Assembly: GCF_041200175.1 (NCBI RefSeq)
Contig: NZ_CP165727.1
Coordinates: 5,583,501 to 5,647,500, forward strand
Reading direction: 5' to 3'
DNA: 64,000 bases
DNA from: Streptomyces sp. R33
GTDB taxonomy: Bacteria; Actinomycetota; Actinomycetes; Streptomycetales; Streptomycetaceae
The position numbers and the translations under genes are program-made. Positions 34,686-45,100 of this stretch are shown here, piece after piece (the first letter of the stretch is position 1; the number at the start of each line of letters is the position of its first letter). The notes under the pieces were generated by a model. It saw nothing but the letters and a program-made list of their open reading frames with translations, searched no databases and was not told the DNA's origin.

Positions 34686-35624
34686 ATGAACCGTTTCGCC
34701 ACCGTCGCCGTGACCGCACTCGCCCCGGTCTCCTGGGGCTCGACCTACGCCGTGACCACCGAACTGCTCCCGCCCGACCGGCCCCTGTTCACCGCGGTGA
34801 TGCGGGCCCTGCCCGCCGGGCTGCTGCTCACGGCCCTGTCCCGCAGACTCCCGAGCGGGCAGTGGTGGTGGAAGTCCGCCGTCCTCGGCACGCTCAACAT
34901 CGGCGCCTTCTTCCCGCTGCTGTTCCTCTCCGCGTACCGGCTGCCCGGCGGAGTGGCGGCCGTACTCGGCTCCGCCGGCCCGCTGTTCGTCGTAGGACTC
35001 GCCGCCCTCGTCCTGGGGGAGCGGGCGCGGCTGCGGACCGTCCTCGCCGCCGTCGCGGGGGCGTTCGGCGTGAGCATGGTCGTCCTGACCGCCGAGGCCC
35101 GGCTGGACCTCGTCGGCATCGTCGCCGGTGTCGTCTCCTCCGCCTCCATGGCCGCGGGCACGGTCATGACCAAGCGCTGGGGGCGTCCGGACGGGGCCGG
35201 CCCGCTGGCCGTGGCCGGCTGGCAGCTCACCGCGGGCGGGCTGGTCATCATCCCCGTCGCGGCCCTGGTCGAGGGGGCGCCGCCCGCGCTCGACGGCAAC
35301 GCCCTCCTCGGCTACGGCTACATGATGCTGATCAACACCGGTATCGCGTACTGGCTCTGGTTCCGCGGCATCGGCAGGCTCACCGCCACCTCGGTCACCC
35401 TGCTCGGCCCGCTCTCCCCGCTCAGCGCGGCCGTGATCGGCTGGGCGGCCCTCGGGCAGACGCTGTCGCCCGTGCAACTGGTGGGCATGGGAATCGCCTT
35501 CGGCGCCACCGTCGCGGGCCAGCTGTTCGCCGCCGCCCCGGCCCCCGTGGAATCGTTCAGTTCTACTGAAAAGAATGATCGAAACATTTCGATGGACCTG
35601 ACGGATGGCCCGGTGCGACGGTAG
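34686..35624 (+). CDS. EamA-family (DMT) transporter 1
   Basis: The product has 312 residues with ten predicted membrane helices in two EamA repeats (APVSWGSTYAVTTELLPPDRPLFTAVMRALPAGLL and the second half from LVGIVAGVVSSASMAAGTVMTKRWG). The tail after about 290 is hydrophilic (SSTEKNDRN). It is an inner-membrane metabolite exporter or importer of unknown substrate. It starts 65 bases after the MFS gene, with GAGGAG upstream, so it may be in the same MarR-controlled unit. Confidence 0.88.
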   Translation: MNRFATVAVTALAPVSWGSTYAVTTELLPPDRPLFTAVMRALPAGLLLTALSRRLPSGQWWWKSAVLGTLNIGAFFPLLFLSAYRLPGGVAAVLGSAGPLFVVGLAALVLGERARLRTVLAAVAGAFGVSMVVLTAEARLDLVGIVAGVVSSASMAAGTVMTKRWGRPDGAGPLAVAGWQLTAGGLVIIPVAALVEGAPPALDGNALLGYGYMMLINTGIAYWLWFRGIGRLTATSVTLLGPLSPLSAAVIGWAALGQTLSPVQLVGMGIAFGATVAGQLFAAAPAPVESFSSTEKNDRNISMDLTDGPVRR

Positions 35625-35677
35625 ACCCACGTCGGACGGACAGACCGTCGGACCAGCACCCGAGGGGGAGACACACC

Positions 35678-36604
35678 GTGGCCGTCATGGACCGGGTCCG
35701 TACCGTTGCGCAGCACACGCCGGGCATCCAGGTGAAGAAGGGGACCGCCGGACTCGGCGTACTCCTCGCCCTGGTCGCCACGGTCGTCTGGTCCGGCAGC
35801 TTCGTCGCCACCCGGGGGATGGCCGACTCCGTCCCGCCCGTCCAGGCCGTGTTCTGGCGCTGGATCATCGCCACCCTCGCCGTCGCCCCCTTCGCGGCCC
35901 GGCAGGCCTGGCAGCAGCGGGAGCTGATCCGCCGGCACCTCGGCTTCATCGCCCTCGCCTCGCTGTTCGGCGTCGCCCTGTACAACACGCTCGTGCACCA
36001 GGCCGGACTGACCACCTCCGCCTCCAACATGGGCATGATCATGGCCGCCTCGCCGGTCGTCATGGCGCTGTACGCCCGCCTCGGCGGCGAACGGCTCGGC
36101 GCCCGGCGCACCTTCGGACTGCTGCTCGCCGCGTTCGGTGTGCTGCTGCTCGTCGGGGACGGCTCGCTCGGCTTCGACTTCGGGGCCGGCGACCTGTGGA
36201 TGTTCGCCGCCGCCCTGTCGTTCGCCACGTACAGCGCGCTGCTCAGGCGCAAGCCGGCCGAGCTCGGCGGACCGGCCTTCCTGATCACCACCTTCGTGCT
36301 CGGCGCGCTGATGCTGGCCCCCGCGTACGCCGTGTCCGTCACCGTCCAGGGCGGCTTCGAGGTCACCTCCAAAACCGGCGGCATGCTGCTGTACGTCGGC
36401 GTCATGTCCTCCGCGGTCGCCTTCTTCGCCTGGAACAAGGCCGTCTCGCTCATCGGGGCGGCCCGGGCGGGAGTCGTCTACTACCTCCAGCCGGTGTGCG
36501 TCGCGGGCCTCGGCCTGCTGCTGCTCGGTGAGCGGACGGGCCCGGCCGAGCTCCTCTGCATGGCGCTCATCCTGGGCGGCGTGAGCCTGGGGGCCCGCCG
36601 GTAG
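35678..36604 (+). CDS. EamA-family (DMT) transporter 2
   Basis: The product has 308 residues with ten predicted membrane helices in two EamA halves: ATVVWSGSFVATRGMADSVPP and VQAVFWRWIIATLAV in the first, then DLWMFAAALSFATYSALLRRKP and AFFAWNKAVSLIGAARAGVVYYLQP. It shares only family-level likeness with the preceding EamA protein, so this is not a recent tandem copy. GTG start with GAGGGGGAG upstream. The LysR gene follows by nine bases and is a likely regulator. Confidence 0.88.
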   Translation: MAVMDRVRTVAQHTPGIQVKKGTAGLGVLLALVATVVWSGSFVATRGMADSVPPVQAVFWRWIIATLAVAPFAARQAWQQRELIRRHLGFIALASLFGVALYNTLVHQAGLTTSASNMGMIMAASPVVMALYARLGGERLGARRTFGLLLAAFGVLLLVGDGSLGFDFGAGDLWMFAAALSFATYSALLRRKPAELGGPAFLITTFVLGALMLAPAYAVSVTVQGGFEVTSKTGGMLLYVGVMSSAVAFFAWNKAVSLIGAARAGVVYYLQPVCVAGLGLLLLGERTGPAELLCMALILGGVSLGARR

Positions 36605-36613
36605 GTTCGGTCC

Positions 36614-37513
36614 ATGACCGAGTGGGACATCAAGAAGCTGCGGATCCTGCGGACCCTGGCCGACCGGGGGACCGTGACCGCGACGGCCGGGGCGCTGCAC
36701 ATGACGCCCTCGGCCGTTTCGCAGCAGCTGACCAATCTCGCGCGGCAGTTGGGGGTGCCCCTGCTGGAGGCGCAGGGGCGCAGGGTCCGGCTCACGGATG
36801 CGGCACACCTCGTACTGCGGCATGCGGAGGCGGTGTTCGCGCAGCTGGAGCGCGCGGACGCCGAGCTGGCCGGGTACCTGGCCGGGGAGGCGGGGGAGGT
36901 CCGGATCGGGGCGTTCTCCACGGCCGTGCCGGTGCTGGTGGTCCCGGCGGTGGCGGCGCTGCGGCGGAGCCACCCGGGGGTGGAGGTACGGGTACGGGAG
37001 ACCGAGGCGGCGGAGTCGTACGAGCTGCTGTCGGCCGGGGCGGTCGATCTGGCCCTCTCGCTGGCGGCCCACGCCCCGACGGCCCGGGACCCGCGGTTCA
37101 CCCGGCTGACGCTGATGGAGGACCCGCTGGACGTGGCCCTCCCGCCGGACCACCTGCTGGCGAAGGCCCCGGCCCTGCGGCTGGCGGACCTGTCCGGCGA
37201 TCCGTGGATCTACGGGGGCAGCGGGCCGTGGCAGGAGATCGCCCGCAACGCGTGCGAGGCGGCAGGCTTCGTTCCGGAACAGGCGCACTCGGCATCCGGC
37301 TGGACCGCGATCCTGGCGATGGTGGAGGCCGGAATGGGGGTGGCGCTGGTCCCCCGCATGGTGTCGAGCCGCGCCTCGGGGGTGACGGTGCGGGTCCTGA
37401 CCCACGACCGCCCGACCCGGCACGTCATCGCGGCCACGCGCCGGGGCTCGGAATCCGCGCCGGCGGTGGCCCGCGCACTGGCCGCCCTCCGCGAAGCCGC
37501 TGCGGCCCGCTAG
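36614..37513 (+). CDS. LysR-family transcriptional regulator
   Basis: The product has 299 residues. The N-terminal helix-turn-helix (KKLRILRTLADRGTVTATAGALHMTPSAVSQQLTNLARQLG, about 7-48) is typical of LysR regulators. The effector-binding domain runs from GEVRIGAFSTAVPVLVVPAV to the end (LLSAGAVDLALSLAAHAP, ILAMVEAGMGVALVPRM). It lies in the same direction as the second EamA gene, nine bases after it, unlike the usual divergent LysR layout, so it probably shares that transcript. Effector unknown. Confidence 0.9.
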   Translation: MTEWDIKKLRILRTLADRGTVTATAGALHMTPSAVSQQLTNLARQLGVPLLEAQGRRVRLTDAAHLVLRHAEAVFAQLERADAELAGYLAGEAGEVRIGAFSTAVPVLVVPAVAALRRSHPGVEVRVRETEAAESYELLSAGAVDLALSLAAHAPTARDPRFTRLTLMEDPLDVALPPDHLLAKAPALRLADLSGDPWIYGGSGPWQEIARNACEAAGFVPEQAHSASGWTAILAMVEAGMGVALVPRMVSSRASGVTVRVLTHDRPTRHVIAATRRGSESAPAVARALAALREAAAAR

Positions 37514-37528
37514 CCCTCCGGGCCCGTG

Positions 37529-37568
37529 CCCGGTGGGCCCGCCGAACGCGCTCGGCGGGCCCACCGGG
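37529..37568. terminator. Bidirectional hairpin between LysR and pepN genes
   Basis: CCCGGTGGGCCCGCCGA (37529-37545) pairs perfectly with 37552-37568, a 17-bp stem with a 6-base loop, in the 61-base gap between convergent stops. Confidence 0.88.
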
Positions 37569-37574
37569 GTGGGG

Positions 37575-40157
37575 TCAGGCCGAGGCCGCCGCGTCTGCGG
37601 ACTGGGCCTTCAGGGCGCGTTCCACGCCCGAGCGGGACTCCGAGACCAGGCGGCGCAGGGCCGCGTTCGGCTGCGCCGAGGCCAGCCACGCGTCCGTCGC
37701 CGCCAGGGTCTGCGGGGAGACCTGCAGGGACGGGTACAGGCCCACCGCGATCTGCTGGGCGATCTCGTGGCTGCGGTTCTCCCAGATCCCCTTGATCACC
37801 GCGAAGTACTTCTCGGTGTACGGGGCCAGCAGCTCGCGCTGGTCGGTCTGGACGAAGCCGCCGATCACGGCCTCCTGCACCGCGTTCGGCAGGTCCGCCG
37901 AGTCCACCACCGAGGCCCACGCCTCGGCCTTGGCCTCCGCCGTCGGCCGTGCGGCCCGCGCGGTGGCCGCGTGGCGCTCGCCCGCCGCCGTGCGGTCGCG
38001 CTCCAGCTCCGCCGCGATGGCGGGCTCGTCCAGCACGCCCGTGGCGACCAGGCGCTCCAGGAACGCCCACCGCAGCTCGGTGTCGACGACCAGGCCCTCG
38101 ATCTCCGCCGAACCGTCCAGCAGCGCGGACAGGTAGGTCAGCTGCCCCTCGGTGCGGGCCGTGGCCGCGAACGCGCGGGCCCACGCCAGCTGGTGGTCGC
38201 TGCCCGGCTCGGCGCCGCGCAGGTGCTCCAGCGTCGCGTCGGTCCAGGTCGCCAGGCCCTGCTCCCGCCACGCCGGGTCGGCGTACAGGTCGACGGCCAG
38301 CTTCACCTGACGGTGCAGCGACTGGACGACGCCGATGTCCGACTCCTTGCCGATGCCCGACAGGACGAGGGCGAGGTAGTCGCGCGTGGCCAGTTCGCCG
38401 TCGCGGGTCATGTCCCACGCCGAGGCCCAGCACAGCGCCCGCGGCAGCGACTCGGTGAAGTCGCCCAGGTGCGCGGTGACGTTGGCGAGGGAGACCTCGT
38501 CCAGGCGGACCTTGGCGTACGACAGGTCGTCGTCGTTCAGCAGGACGACCGCCGGACGGGCCCGGCCGACCAGCTCCGGCACCTCCGTCAGCTCGCCGTC
38601 GATGTCCAGCTCGATCCGGTCCGTACGGACGAGCTTGCCGCCGTCCAGGTCGTACAGGCCGATCGCGATCCGGTGCGGCCGCAGCGTCGGCTCGCCCTTG
38701 GCGCCCGCGGGCAGCGCCGGGGCCTCCTGGCGCACGGCGAACGCGGTGATGTTCCCGGCCGCGTCCGTCTCGATGCCGGGGCGCAGGATGTTGATGCCGG
38801 CCGTCTCCAGCCATGCCTTCGACCAGGTGGTCAGGTCACGGCCCGAGGTCTCCTCGAGGGCGCCCAGCAGGTCCGACAGGCGCGTGTTCCCGAACGCGTG
38901 CGCCTTGAAGTACGCCTGCACGCCCTTGAAGAAGGCGTCCGTGCCCACGTAGGCGACGAGCTGCTTGAGCACCGAGGCGCCCTTGGCGTACGTGATGCCG
39001 TCGAAGTTGACCAGGACGTCGTCCAGGTCACGGATGTCGGCCATGATCGGGTGCGTGGACGGCAGCTGGTCCTGCCGGTACGCCCAGGTCTTCATCGAGT
39101 TGGCGAAGGTCGTCCACGCCTGCGGCCACTTCGTGCCCTCGGCGTACGCCTGGCAGGCGATCGAGGTGTACGTCGCGAACGACTCGTTCAGCCACAGGTC
39201 GTTCCACCACTCCATGGTGACCAGGTCGCCGAACCACATGTGCGCGAGCTCGTGGAGGATCGTCTCGGCCCGGCCCTCGTACGCCGCGTCCGTCACCTTC
39301 GAGCGGAAGACGTACTGGTCGCGGATGGTGACCGCGCCCGCGTTCTCCATCGCGCCCGCGTTGAACTCGGGGACGAAGAGCTGGTCGTACTTGGCGAACG
39401 GGTAGTCGTACGCGAACTTCTCCTGGAACCAGTCGAAGCCCTGGCGCGTGACGGCGAAGATCGCGTCGGCGTCCAGGAACTCGGCGAGCGACGGCCGGCA
39501 GTAGATGCCGAGCGGCACCGACTGGCCGTTCGGGCCCTCGTACGAGCTGTGCACCGCGTGGTACGGGCCGGCGATCAGCGCCGTGATGTACGTGGAGATG
39601 CGCGGCGTCGGCTCGAAGCGCCAGACGTTGTCCTTGACGTCCGCGGCGTCCGGCGTCGGGGAGTTCGAGATGACCTTCCAGCCCTCGGGGGCCGTCACCG
39701 TGAACCGGAACGTCGCCTTCAGGTCGGGCTGCTCGAAGCTGGCGAACACCCGCCGCGCGTCCGGCACCTCGAACTGGGTGTACAGGTACGCCTGCTGGTC
39801 GACCGGGTCGACGAAGCGGTGCAGGCCCTCGCCCGTGTTGGTGTACGCGCAGTCCGCGACGACCTTCAGCTCGTTGGCCCCTGCCGCGAGGTGCTTCAGC
39901 GCGATGCGCGAGTCCCGGAAGACCTCGGCCACGTCCAGGGACTTGCCGTTGAGGACGACCTCGTGCACGGCCGGAGCGACCAGGTCGATGAAGGTCTCCG
40001 CGCCCGCCTCGGCGGACTGGAAGCGCACGGTGGTCACGGAGGGGTACGTGCCGCCCTCCTGCGCCCCGCTCAGGTCGAGGTCGATCTCGTACGAGTCGAC
40101 GCTGAGCAGCTTCGCCCGCTGCTGAGCCTCTTCACGGGTCAGATTCGTGCCAGGCAC
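37575..40157 (-). CDS. pepN: Aminopeptidase N (M1), paralogue 1
   Basis: The product has 860 residues. This cytoplasmic zinc metallopeptidase removes N-terminal residues from peptides. It has the M1 substrate loop GAMENAG, the zinc motif His302-Glu303-x-x-His306 with Glu325 in NDLWLNE, and the Tyr region GITYAKGASVLKQL. The C-terminal ERAP1-like helical domain fills residues about 540-860. There is no signal peptide. GTG at 40157 is chosen for AAGGAG at 9-base spacing and the family N-terminus PGTNLTREEA. A second M1 gene lies at 48903-51461; both keep every catalytic residue. Confidence 0.95.
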   Translation of the reverse strand: MPGTNLTREEAQQRAKLLSVDSYEIDLDLSGAQEGGTYPSVTTVRFQSAEAGAETFIDLVAPAVHEVVLNGKSLDVAEVFRDSRIALKHLAAGANELKVVADCAYTNTGEGLHRFVDPVDQQAYLYTQFEVPDARRVFASFEQPDLKATFRFTVTAPEGWKVISNSPTPDAADVKDNVWRFEPTPRISTYITALIAGPYHAVHSSYEGPNGQSVPLGIYCRPSLAEFLDADAIFAVTRQGFDWFQEKFAYDYPFAKYDQLFVPEFNAGAMENAGAVTIRDQYVFRSKVTDAAYEGRAETILHELAHMWFGDLVTMEWWNDLWLNESFATYTSIACQAYAEGTKWPQAWTTFANSMKTWAYRQDQLPSTHPIMADIRDLDDVLVNFDGITYAKGASVLKQLVAYVGTDAFFKGVQAYFKAHAFGNTRLSDLLGALEETSGRDLTTWSKAWLETAGINILRPGIETDAAGNITAFAVRQEAPALPAGAKGEPTLRPHRIAIGLYDLDGGKLVRTDRIELDIDGELTEVPELVGRARPAVVLLNDDDLSYAKVRLDEVSLANVTAHLGDFTESLPRALCWASAWDMTRDGELATRDYLALVLSGIGKESDIGVVQSLHRQVKLAVDLYADPAWREQGLATWTDATLEHLRGAEPGSDHQLAWARAFAATARTEGQLTYLSALLDGSAEIEGLVVDTELRWAFLERLVATGVLDEPAIAAELERDRTAAGERHAATARAARPTAEAKAEAWASVVDSADLPNAVQEAVIGGFVQTDQRELLAPYTEKYFAVIKGIWENRSHEIAQQIAVGLYPSLQVSPQTLAATDAWLASAQPNAALRRLVSESRSGVERALKAQSADAAASA

Positions 40158-40298
40158 GCGTTCATCTCCTTCGATGGTGACGTTGCCCCGCCATCCTTCC
40201 ACGTGGCGCAGACCAGACGCCCTGGAGTAATCCACGGGCGAAACGCGGCGTCCGATTTCCGCCAGCTTCTCCGCGTCCTGGCGCGCACCCTGGACGGC

Positions 40299-40820
40299 AT
40301 GACCACGCATTCCGCGCCCCGACCGGCGCTCCACGCCGTACGCCCCCTCGCCCCCGCCGCCCTCGCCGGCCTGCGCGTCCGTGACGACGCCGGCCGGCCC
40401 TGCCTGCCCTACGAGGACCCCGAGGGCGGCGCCCCGCTGCGCTGCTGCCTGCGCCGCAGCCGCCCCGGGGAGCGGATCGCCCTCGTCTCGTACGCACCGC
40501 TGCGCCGCTGGGCCGCCGAGACCGGCGCCGACCCGGGCGCGTACGACGAGCAGGGCCCGGTGTTCATCCACGCCGCCGACTGCGGCGGGCCGGCCGGGGG
40601 ATCCGGATACCCGTTCGCCCAGGCCGGGGCCCTGCGCACGGCGCGCCGCTACGACGCCGGGGGCCGCATCCTCGGCGGGCGCGCCCTGTCCCTCGGCGAG
40701 GAGCCGGACGCGGAGCTGGAGGAGGCGCTGTCGGAGGCCTTCGCCGACCCGGAGGTCGCCCTCGTGCACGTCCGCGCCACCGAATTCGGCTGCTTCCTCT
40801 TCGAGGCCCGCCGGCCCTGA
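40299..40820 (+). CDS. DUF1203 protein
   Basis: The product has 173 residues. The pattern GRPCLPYEDPEGGAPLRCCLRRSRPGERIALVSYAPL, then GPVFIHAADCGGP, LRTARRYDAGGRILGGRAL and VALVHVRATEFGCFLFEA is the full DUF1203 fold, a small cytoplasmic protein of unknown function. Several Cys residues (RCCLRR, HAADCG, EFGCF) are conserved in the family, but no role is established. The ATG at 40299 has only a weak ribosome site. Divergent from pepN. Confidence 0.85.
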   Translation: MTTHSAPRPALHAVRPLAPAALAGLRVRDDAGRPCLPYEDPEGGAPLRCCLRRSRPGERIALVSYAPLRRWAAETGADPGAYDEQGPVFIHAADCGGPAGGSGYPFAQAGALRTARRYDAGGRILGGRALSLGEEPDAELEEALSEAFADPEVALVHVRATEFGCFLFEARRP

Positions 40821-40851
40821 CGGCTTACGGCTGACGGCCGGCGGGAACGCA

Positions 40852-40885
40852 AAAAGGGGCGGCACCGGCCGGTGCCGCCCCTTTT
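40852..40885. terminator. Bidirectional hairpin between DUF1203 and asd genes
   Basis: A perfect 34-base palindrome, AAAAGGGGCGGCACCGG with its complement immediately following, ends in CCCCTTTT. The A and T runs at both edges make it a good terminator for both convergent genes. Confidence 0.92.
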
Positions 40886-40901
40886 CCGCCCGGCCGGAGG
40901 C

Positions 40902-41930
40902 TCAGCCGCGCAGTTCCTCGGCGACGAGCTCGGCGATCTGGACCGCGTTCAGGGCCGCGCCCTTGCGCAGGTTGTCGTTCGAGAGGAACAGCGCGAGGCC
41001 GTTCTCGACCGTCTCGTCGGCGCGGATGCGGCCCACGTACGAGGCGTCCTTGCCCGCGGCCTGCAGGGGGGTCGGGATCTCCGAGAGCTCGACGCCCGGG
41101 GCGTCCTTGAGCAGCTCGTACGCGCGCTCCACGCTGATCGGGTTCGCGAAGCGGGCATTGACCTGGAGGGAGTGGCCGGAGAAGACCGGCACGCGCACGC
41201 AGGTGCCGGAGACCTTGAGCTCCGGGATCTCCAGGATCTTGCGGGACTCGTTGCGGAGCTTCTGCTCCTCGTCGGTCTCGAAGGAGCCGTCGTCGACCAG
41301 GTTGCCGGCGAGCGGGACCACGTTGTACGCGATCGGGCGCTTGTAGACGGCCGGCTCCGGGAAGTCCACGGCGCCGCCGTCGAAGGTCAGCTGGTCGGCG
41401 GCCTCGGAGACCGCGCAGGCCTGGCCCTTGAGCTCGGCGACACCGGCCAGGCCCGAGCCGGAGACGGCCTGGTAGGTGGTGGCGACCATCGCGGTCAGCC
41501 CGGCCTCCTCGTGCAGCGGGCGCAGCACCGGCATCGCGGCCATGGTGGTGCAGTTCGGGTTCGCGATGATGCCCTTGGGGCGGTTCTTGATCGCGTGCGG
41601 GTTCACCTCGGAGACGACGAGCGGAACGTCGGGGTCGCGGCGCCACGCGGAGGAGTTGTCGATCACGACCGCGCCCTGGGAGGCGACCTTCTCGGCGAGG
41701 GCCTTGGAGGTCGCGCCGCCCGCGGAGAAGAGCACGATGTCCAGGCCGGAGTAGTCGGCCGTGGAGGCGTCCTCGATGGTGATCTCCTGGCCCTCCCACT
41801 CGAGGGTCGAGCCCGCGGAACGGGCCGAGGCGAACAGCCGCAGCTCGTCCACCGGGAACTTGCGCTCGGCGAGGATGCCGCGCATGACTCCGCCGACCTG
41901 TCCGGTGGCTCCGACGATTCCGACCCTCAC
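40902..41930 (-). CDS. asd: Aspartate-semialdehyde dehydrogenase
   Basis: The product has 342 residues. It reduces aspartyl phosphate to aspartate semialdehyde with NADPH, the branch point for lysine/diaminopimelate, methionine and threonine. The Rossmann motif GIVGATGQVGGVM lies at the start, DNSSAWRRDPDVPLVVSEVNP follows, then the nucleophile Cys127 in NPNCTTM. GSGLAGVAEL and the His-bearing VRVPVFSGHSLQVN segments complete the active site. The partner aspartokinase gene is not in the window. GTG at 41930 has AAAGGAG at 6 bases. A palindrome shared with the amino-acid permease promoter lies 79-95 bases upstream. Confidence 0.95.
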   Translation of the reverse strand: MRVGIVGATGQVGGVMRGILAERKFPVDELRLFASARSAGSTLEWEGQEITIEDASTADYSGLDIVLFSAGGATSKALAEKVASQGAVVIDNSSAWRRDPDVPLVVSEVNPHAIKNRPKGIIANPNCTTMAAMPVLRPLHEEAGLTAMVATTYQAVSGSGLAGVAELKGQACAVSEAADQLTFDGGAVDFPEPAVYKRPIAYNVVPLAGNLVDDGSFETDEEQKLRNESRKILEIPELKVSGTCVRVPVFSGHSLQVNARFANPISVERAYELLKDAPGVELSEIPTPLQAAGKDASYVGRIRADETVENGLALFLSNDNLRKGAALNAVQIAELVAEELRG

Positions 41931-42008
41931 GGTGACTCCTTTTGGTACGTACGACGCGGGCGCGTGAAGCCATCATGCGTTCGACCCCACGAGGCTTGTC
42001 CAATCCAT

Positions 42009-42025
42009 TGTCCGAGGAACGGACA
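42009..42025. promoter_or_regulatory. 17-bp palindrome upstream of asd
   Basis: TGTCCGAGGAACGGACA is two perfect hexamers around 5 bases. On the asd strand it reads TGTCCGTTCCTCGGACA and differs from the site at 54685-54701 at only two central positions. It sits upstream of the probable asd promoter, a position suited to activation or distal repression. Confidence 0.65.
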
Positions 42026-42085
42026 GTGTCCGGGGTGTGAACCCGGTTACCGTCCGGTAGTCAGGCCTGCGGCGTACGGAAAGCC

Positions 42086-42120
42086 CGAAGGGGCGGCGCC
42101 CGGTCGGCGCCGCCCCTTCG
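42086..42120 (-). terminator. Hairpin after the S8 peptidase gene
   Basis: CGAAGGGGCGGCGCC (42086-42100) pairs perfectly with 42106-42120 over a 5-base loop. It lies 26 bases downstream of the peptidase stop. Confidence 0.88.
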
Positions 42121-42145
42121 GTGTGGATCCGTGGATCCGGTGGTG

Positions 42146-45100
42146 CTACGGGGTGACCTTCTCGATCTGGACGCTGCCGGTGCCGGCGGCGGTGCCGCGG
42201 GCGTTGAGCAGCTTGACCTCGCCGAAGAACTGACGGCCCTCGGGGGCCGGAGCAGCGGCGAGGACGTTCGCCGTGACCGTCGCAGAGGCGCCGTTGGCCA
42301 GGTTCACCGCGGCACCCTCGTCGACCTGGACGGAGCCCAGGGCGGACGAGAAGTACACGTCGCGGTAGTTGTACGTGGTGGAGCCGGACGGAACGGCGTA
42401 GCCGTCCACCTGGATGGTGTAGGTGCCGGCGGCCGGGTTGAGCAGGGTCACGGCCTCCTCGGAGTCGCCGTCGGCGGAGGAGCCCACCTTCACGCCGTCC
42501 TTGAGGACGGTGAGGTCGAGGTCGGCACCGGTGTCGGAGACACCGCCGATGGCCACGTCCAGACGGGAGACGCCCTCACCGATGGTGACGGTGCTCGTCT
42601 GGGTCTCGCCGTTCGCGATGGTCGGCTTGGCGACCTTCGCGGAGCCGAGCGGACCGCCCTGGAGCTTGCCGCCGGAGATCGCGGCGGCGTCGTTCTTGAT
42701 CGTCCACTGGACCGGGGCGGGGGTGCCCTGCTTCACCTCGGGCAGGACCTTGACCGCCGGGTCGAAGGCCGCGCCGAGGACGCTGACGTCCAGCTTGAAC
42801 GGGTTGTCGAGCAGCGGCGACGTACGGCGCGACTCGACCTCGATCTCCCAGACGCCCGGCTGCGGGTTCTCGTACGAGCGCAGGTCGGGGCGGCACTTGT
42901 TGGCCGGGTTGTCGTAGTTCGGGTAGCACTGGGTGGTCGCGCTGTCCTCGACGCCCACGCCGTACGGGTGGATCGAGATGAAGCGCGTCTGGCTGCCCTC
43001 CGCGAGACCGCCGAGGGCGACCTCGAGGGACTTCGCGCCCTGCGGGACGGTCACGAAGTACGACTTGTGGCTGTTGCGCTGGACGGAGGAGGTGTCCGAC
43101 AGCGTGAACGACGGCTTCGCCAGCGGGGTGGAGGCGACGACCGTGGTCAGGATCTGCTTGTCGATGCCCTCGGTGGTCTCGTCGTCCAGCTGCAGGATGC
43201 CGCTGTGGACGCCGGCCGTCTTGGGCTTGGCCTCGACCTTGATGGTGACCGGCTTGTTCAGCGGCAGCGTGACGTAGTCGTAGCCACCGACGACCTTGAA
43301 CGTGCCGTCGTTGTTGCGCCAGCTCAGGTTGTGCCGGGTGCCGTACTTGACGCCCGTGGTGCGGGTGACGACGACGTCGTAGACCTTCTTCTGGCCGACC
43401 TTGAGGCCGCCCTCGCGGTCGTAGAGGCCGGTGCCGAAGCCCGGGGTCTTCAGGAACTGGTCGATCGCGGTGTCGACCGGCGCCTTGACGGTGAACTCGT
43501 TCGCCTTGGCGTCGCGCTGGATGGACTCCCACGCGGCGTTGACGTCGATCAGGCCCGCGCCCTGGGCGTGCGCCGGGACGTCGTCGATCTTCTTCGCGGT
43601 GCTGGTGACCGCGACGCGCAGAGCGGCCGGGGTCAGCTTGATGCCGTGCTGCTTCGCGGCCGAGATCAGCAGGGCGCCGGCGCCCGCCGCCTGCGGCGAG
43701 GACATCGAGGTGCCCTGCAGCATCGAGTAGCCGGCCGGCAGGTTGTAGCCGGCCTCCTTCACCGGTCCGCCGGGCAGCCAGGTCTGCGTGGTGTTGATGG
43801 ACGCGCCGGGGGCGGTGATGGTCGGCGTGAAGCCGCCGTCCTCACGCGGACCGCGCGAGGAGAACGGGAACATGTTGTACGCCTTGGTCACGCCGGAGCC
43901 GTAGTTGGCGGCCCAGGTCTCCTTGGAGACCGCGGCACCCACGGAGATGACCTTGTCCGCGAGACCGGGGTCGCCGATGGTGTTGACACCGGGGCCCTCG
44001 TTGCCCGCCGAGATGACGAGCTGGACACCGTAGGTGTCGATGAGGTTCTTGTAGAGCTCGGCGCGGGCGTTGTTGCCGTCGTTCAGCGCCGGCAGACCGC
44101 CGATGGACATGTTGACGATGTCCACACCGCGGTTGACGACGAGGTCGATCATGCCCTCGGTCAGCGCGACGTTGGTGCAGCCGCCGGACCAGGAGCAGGC
44201 GCGCGAGGAGACGATCTTCGCGCCGGGCGCCTCGCCGTTCATCTTGCCGCCGAAGAGGCTGTTGGCGGCGGTGATGCCGGCGACGTGCGTGCCGTGCTCG
44301 GACTCGATGATGCCGATGTTGACGAAGTCGGCCTTCTTGCCGACCCAGTCCCCGCCCAGCGGGTCCATCGGGACGTCCTTGCGGATCTGGATCACGAACG
44401 GGATGCGCTCGGCGACGTCGGTCGCCGGGTTGTCCGTGCCGAAGTAGCCGATCTGGTAGCCGTCCTTGTACGGCTTCATCGGCTCGTTGTTCGTGAAGTC
44501 GCCGTCCTGGTCGGTGTCGACGCGGACGGTGCCGGCGGCGGCGTCGTAGAGCATGCCGAAACGGTCGGTGGTGTCCCCGTCCCGGTTGACGTCGCCCTTC
44601 ATGTCACCGGTGGCGGTGATCGACTCGCTGAACCGGCTCCACTGGTACGAGCCCTCCGGGGCCTTCCAGCTCTGGCCGCCGGCGCTGAAGGTGCCGCCCG
44701 CGGCCGTGACCGGGGTGATCTGCGCGCGCCAGGTGGCGTCGTTGTCGGTGATCGGGTCGGTCGCGGTGACCCAGTCGACGATCTTGCGCTCGCCCGTGGT
44801 GGTCTTCTGGAGCGCCGGGTGGCCGAGGTCGACGCCGGAGTCCAGGATGCCGATGGTCACGCCGCGGCCGTCGGCCTGCGGGTTCTTGGCGACGAAGTCC
44901 ACCGCACCGGTCTCGAAGGACGGGTTGTACGGGTTCTTCGCGGGGGTGTTCTTGTCCGGCCCCGGGTAGGTCTCGGAGGCGGTCTTCTTCGCCGAGCTCG
45001 ATTCCTTGCCGCCGTCGGGGCGCGGGTCCGACAGCTGGATCTCGTGCTTGAGGTCCATGGCGTGCACCGAGGACAGCTTGCCGGCCGCCTTCAGCGCGGC

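Noticed and set aside
37533..40820. Long plus-strand frame through pepN into the DUF1203 gene
   Set aside because: Only the last 173 codons, from 40299, match a family. The rest is antisense to an M1 peptidase, so the start was placed at 40299.
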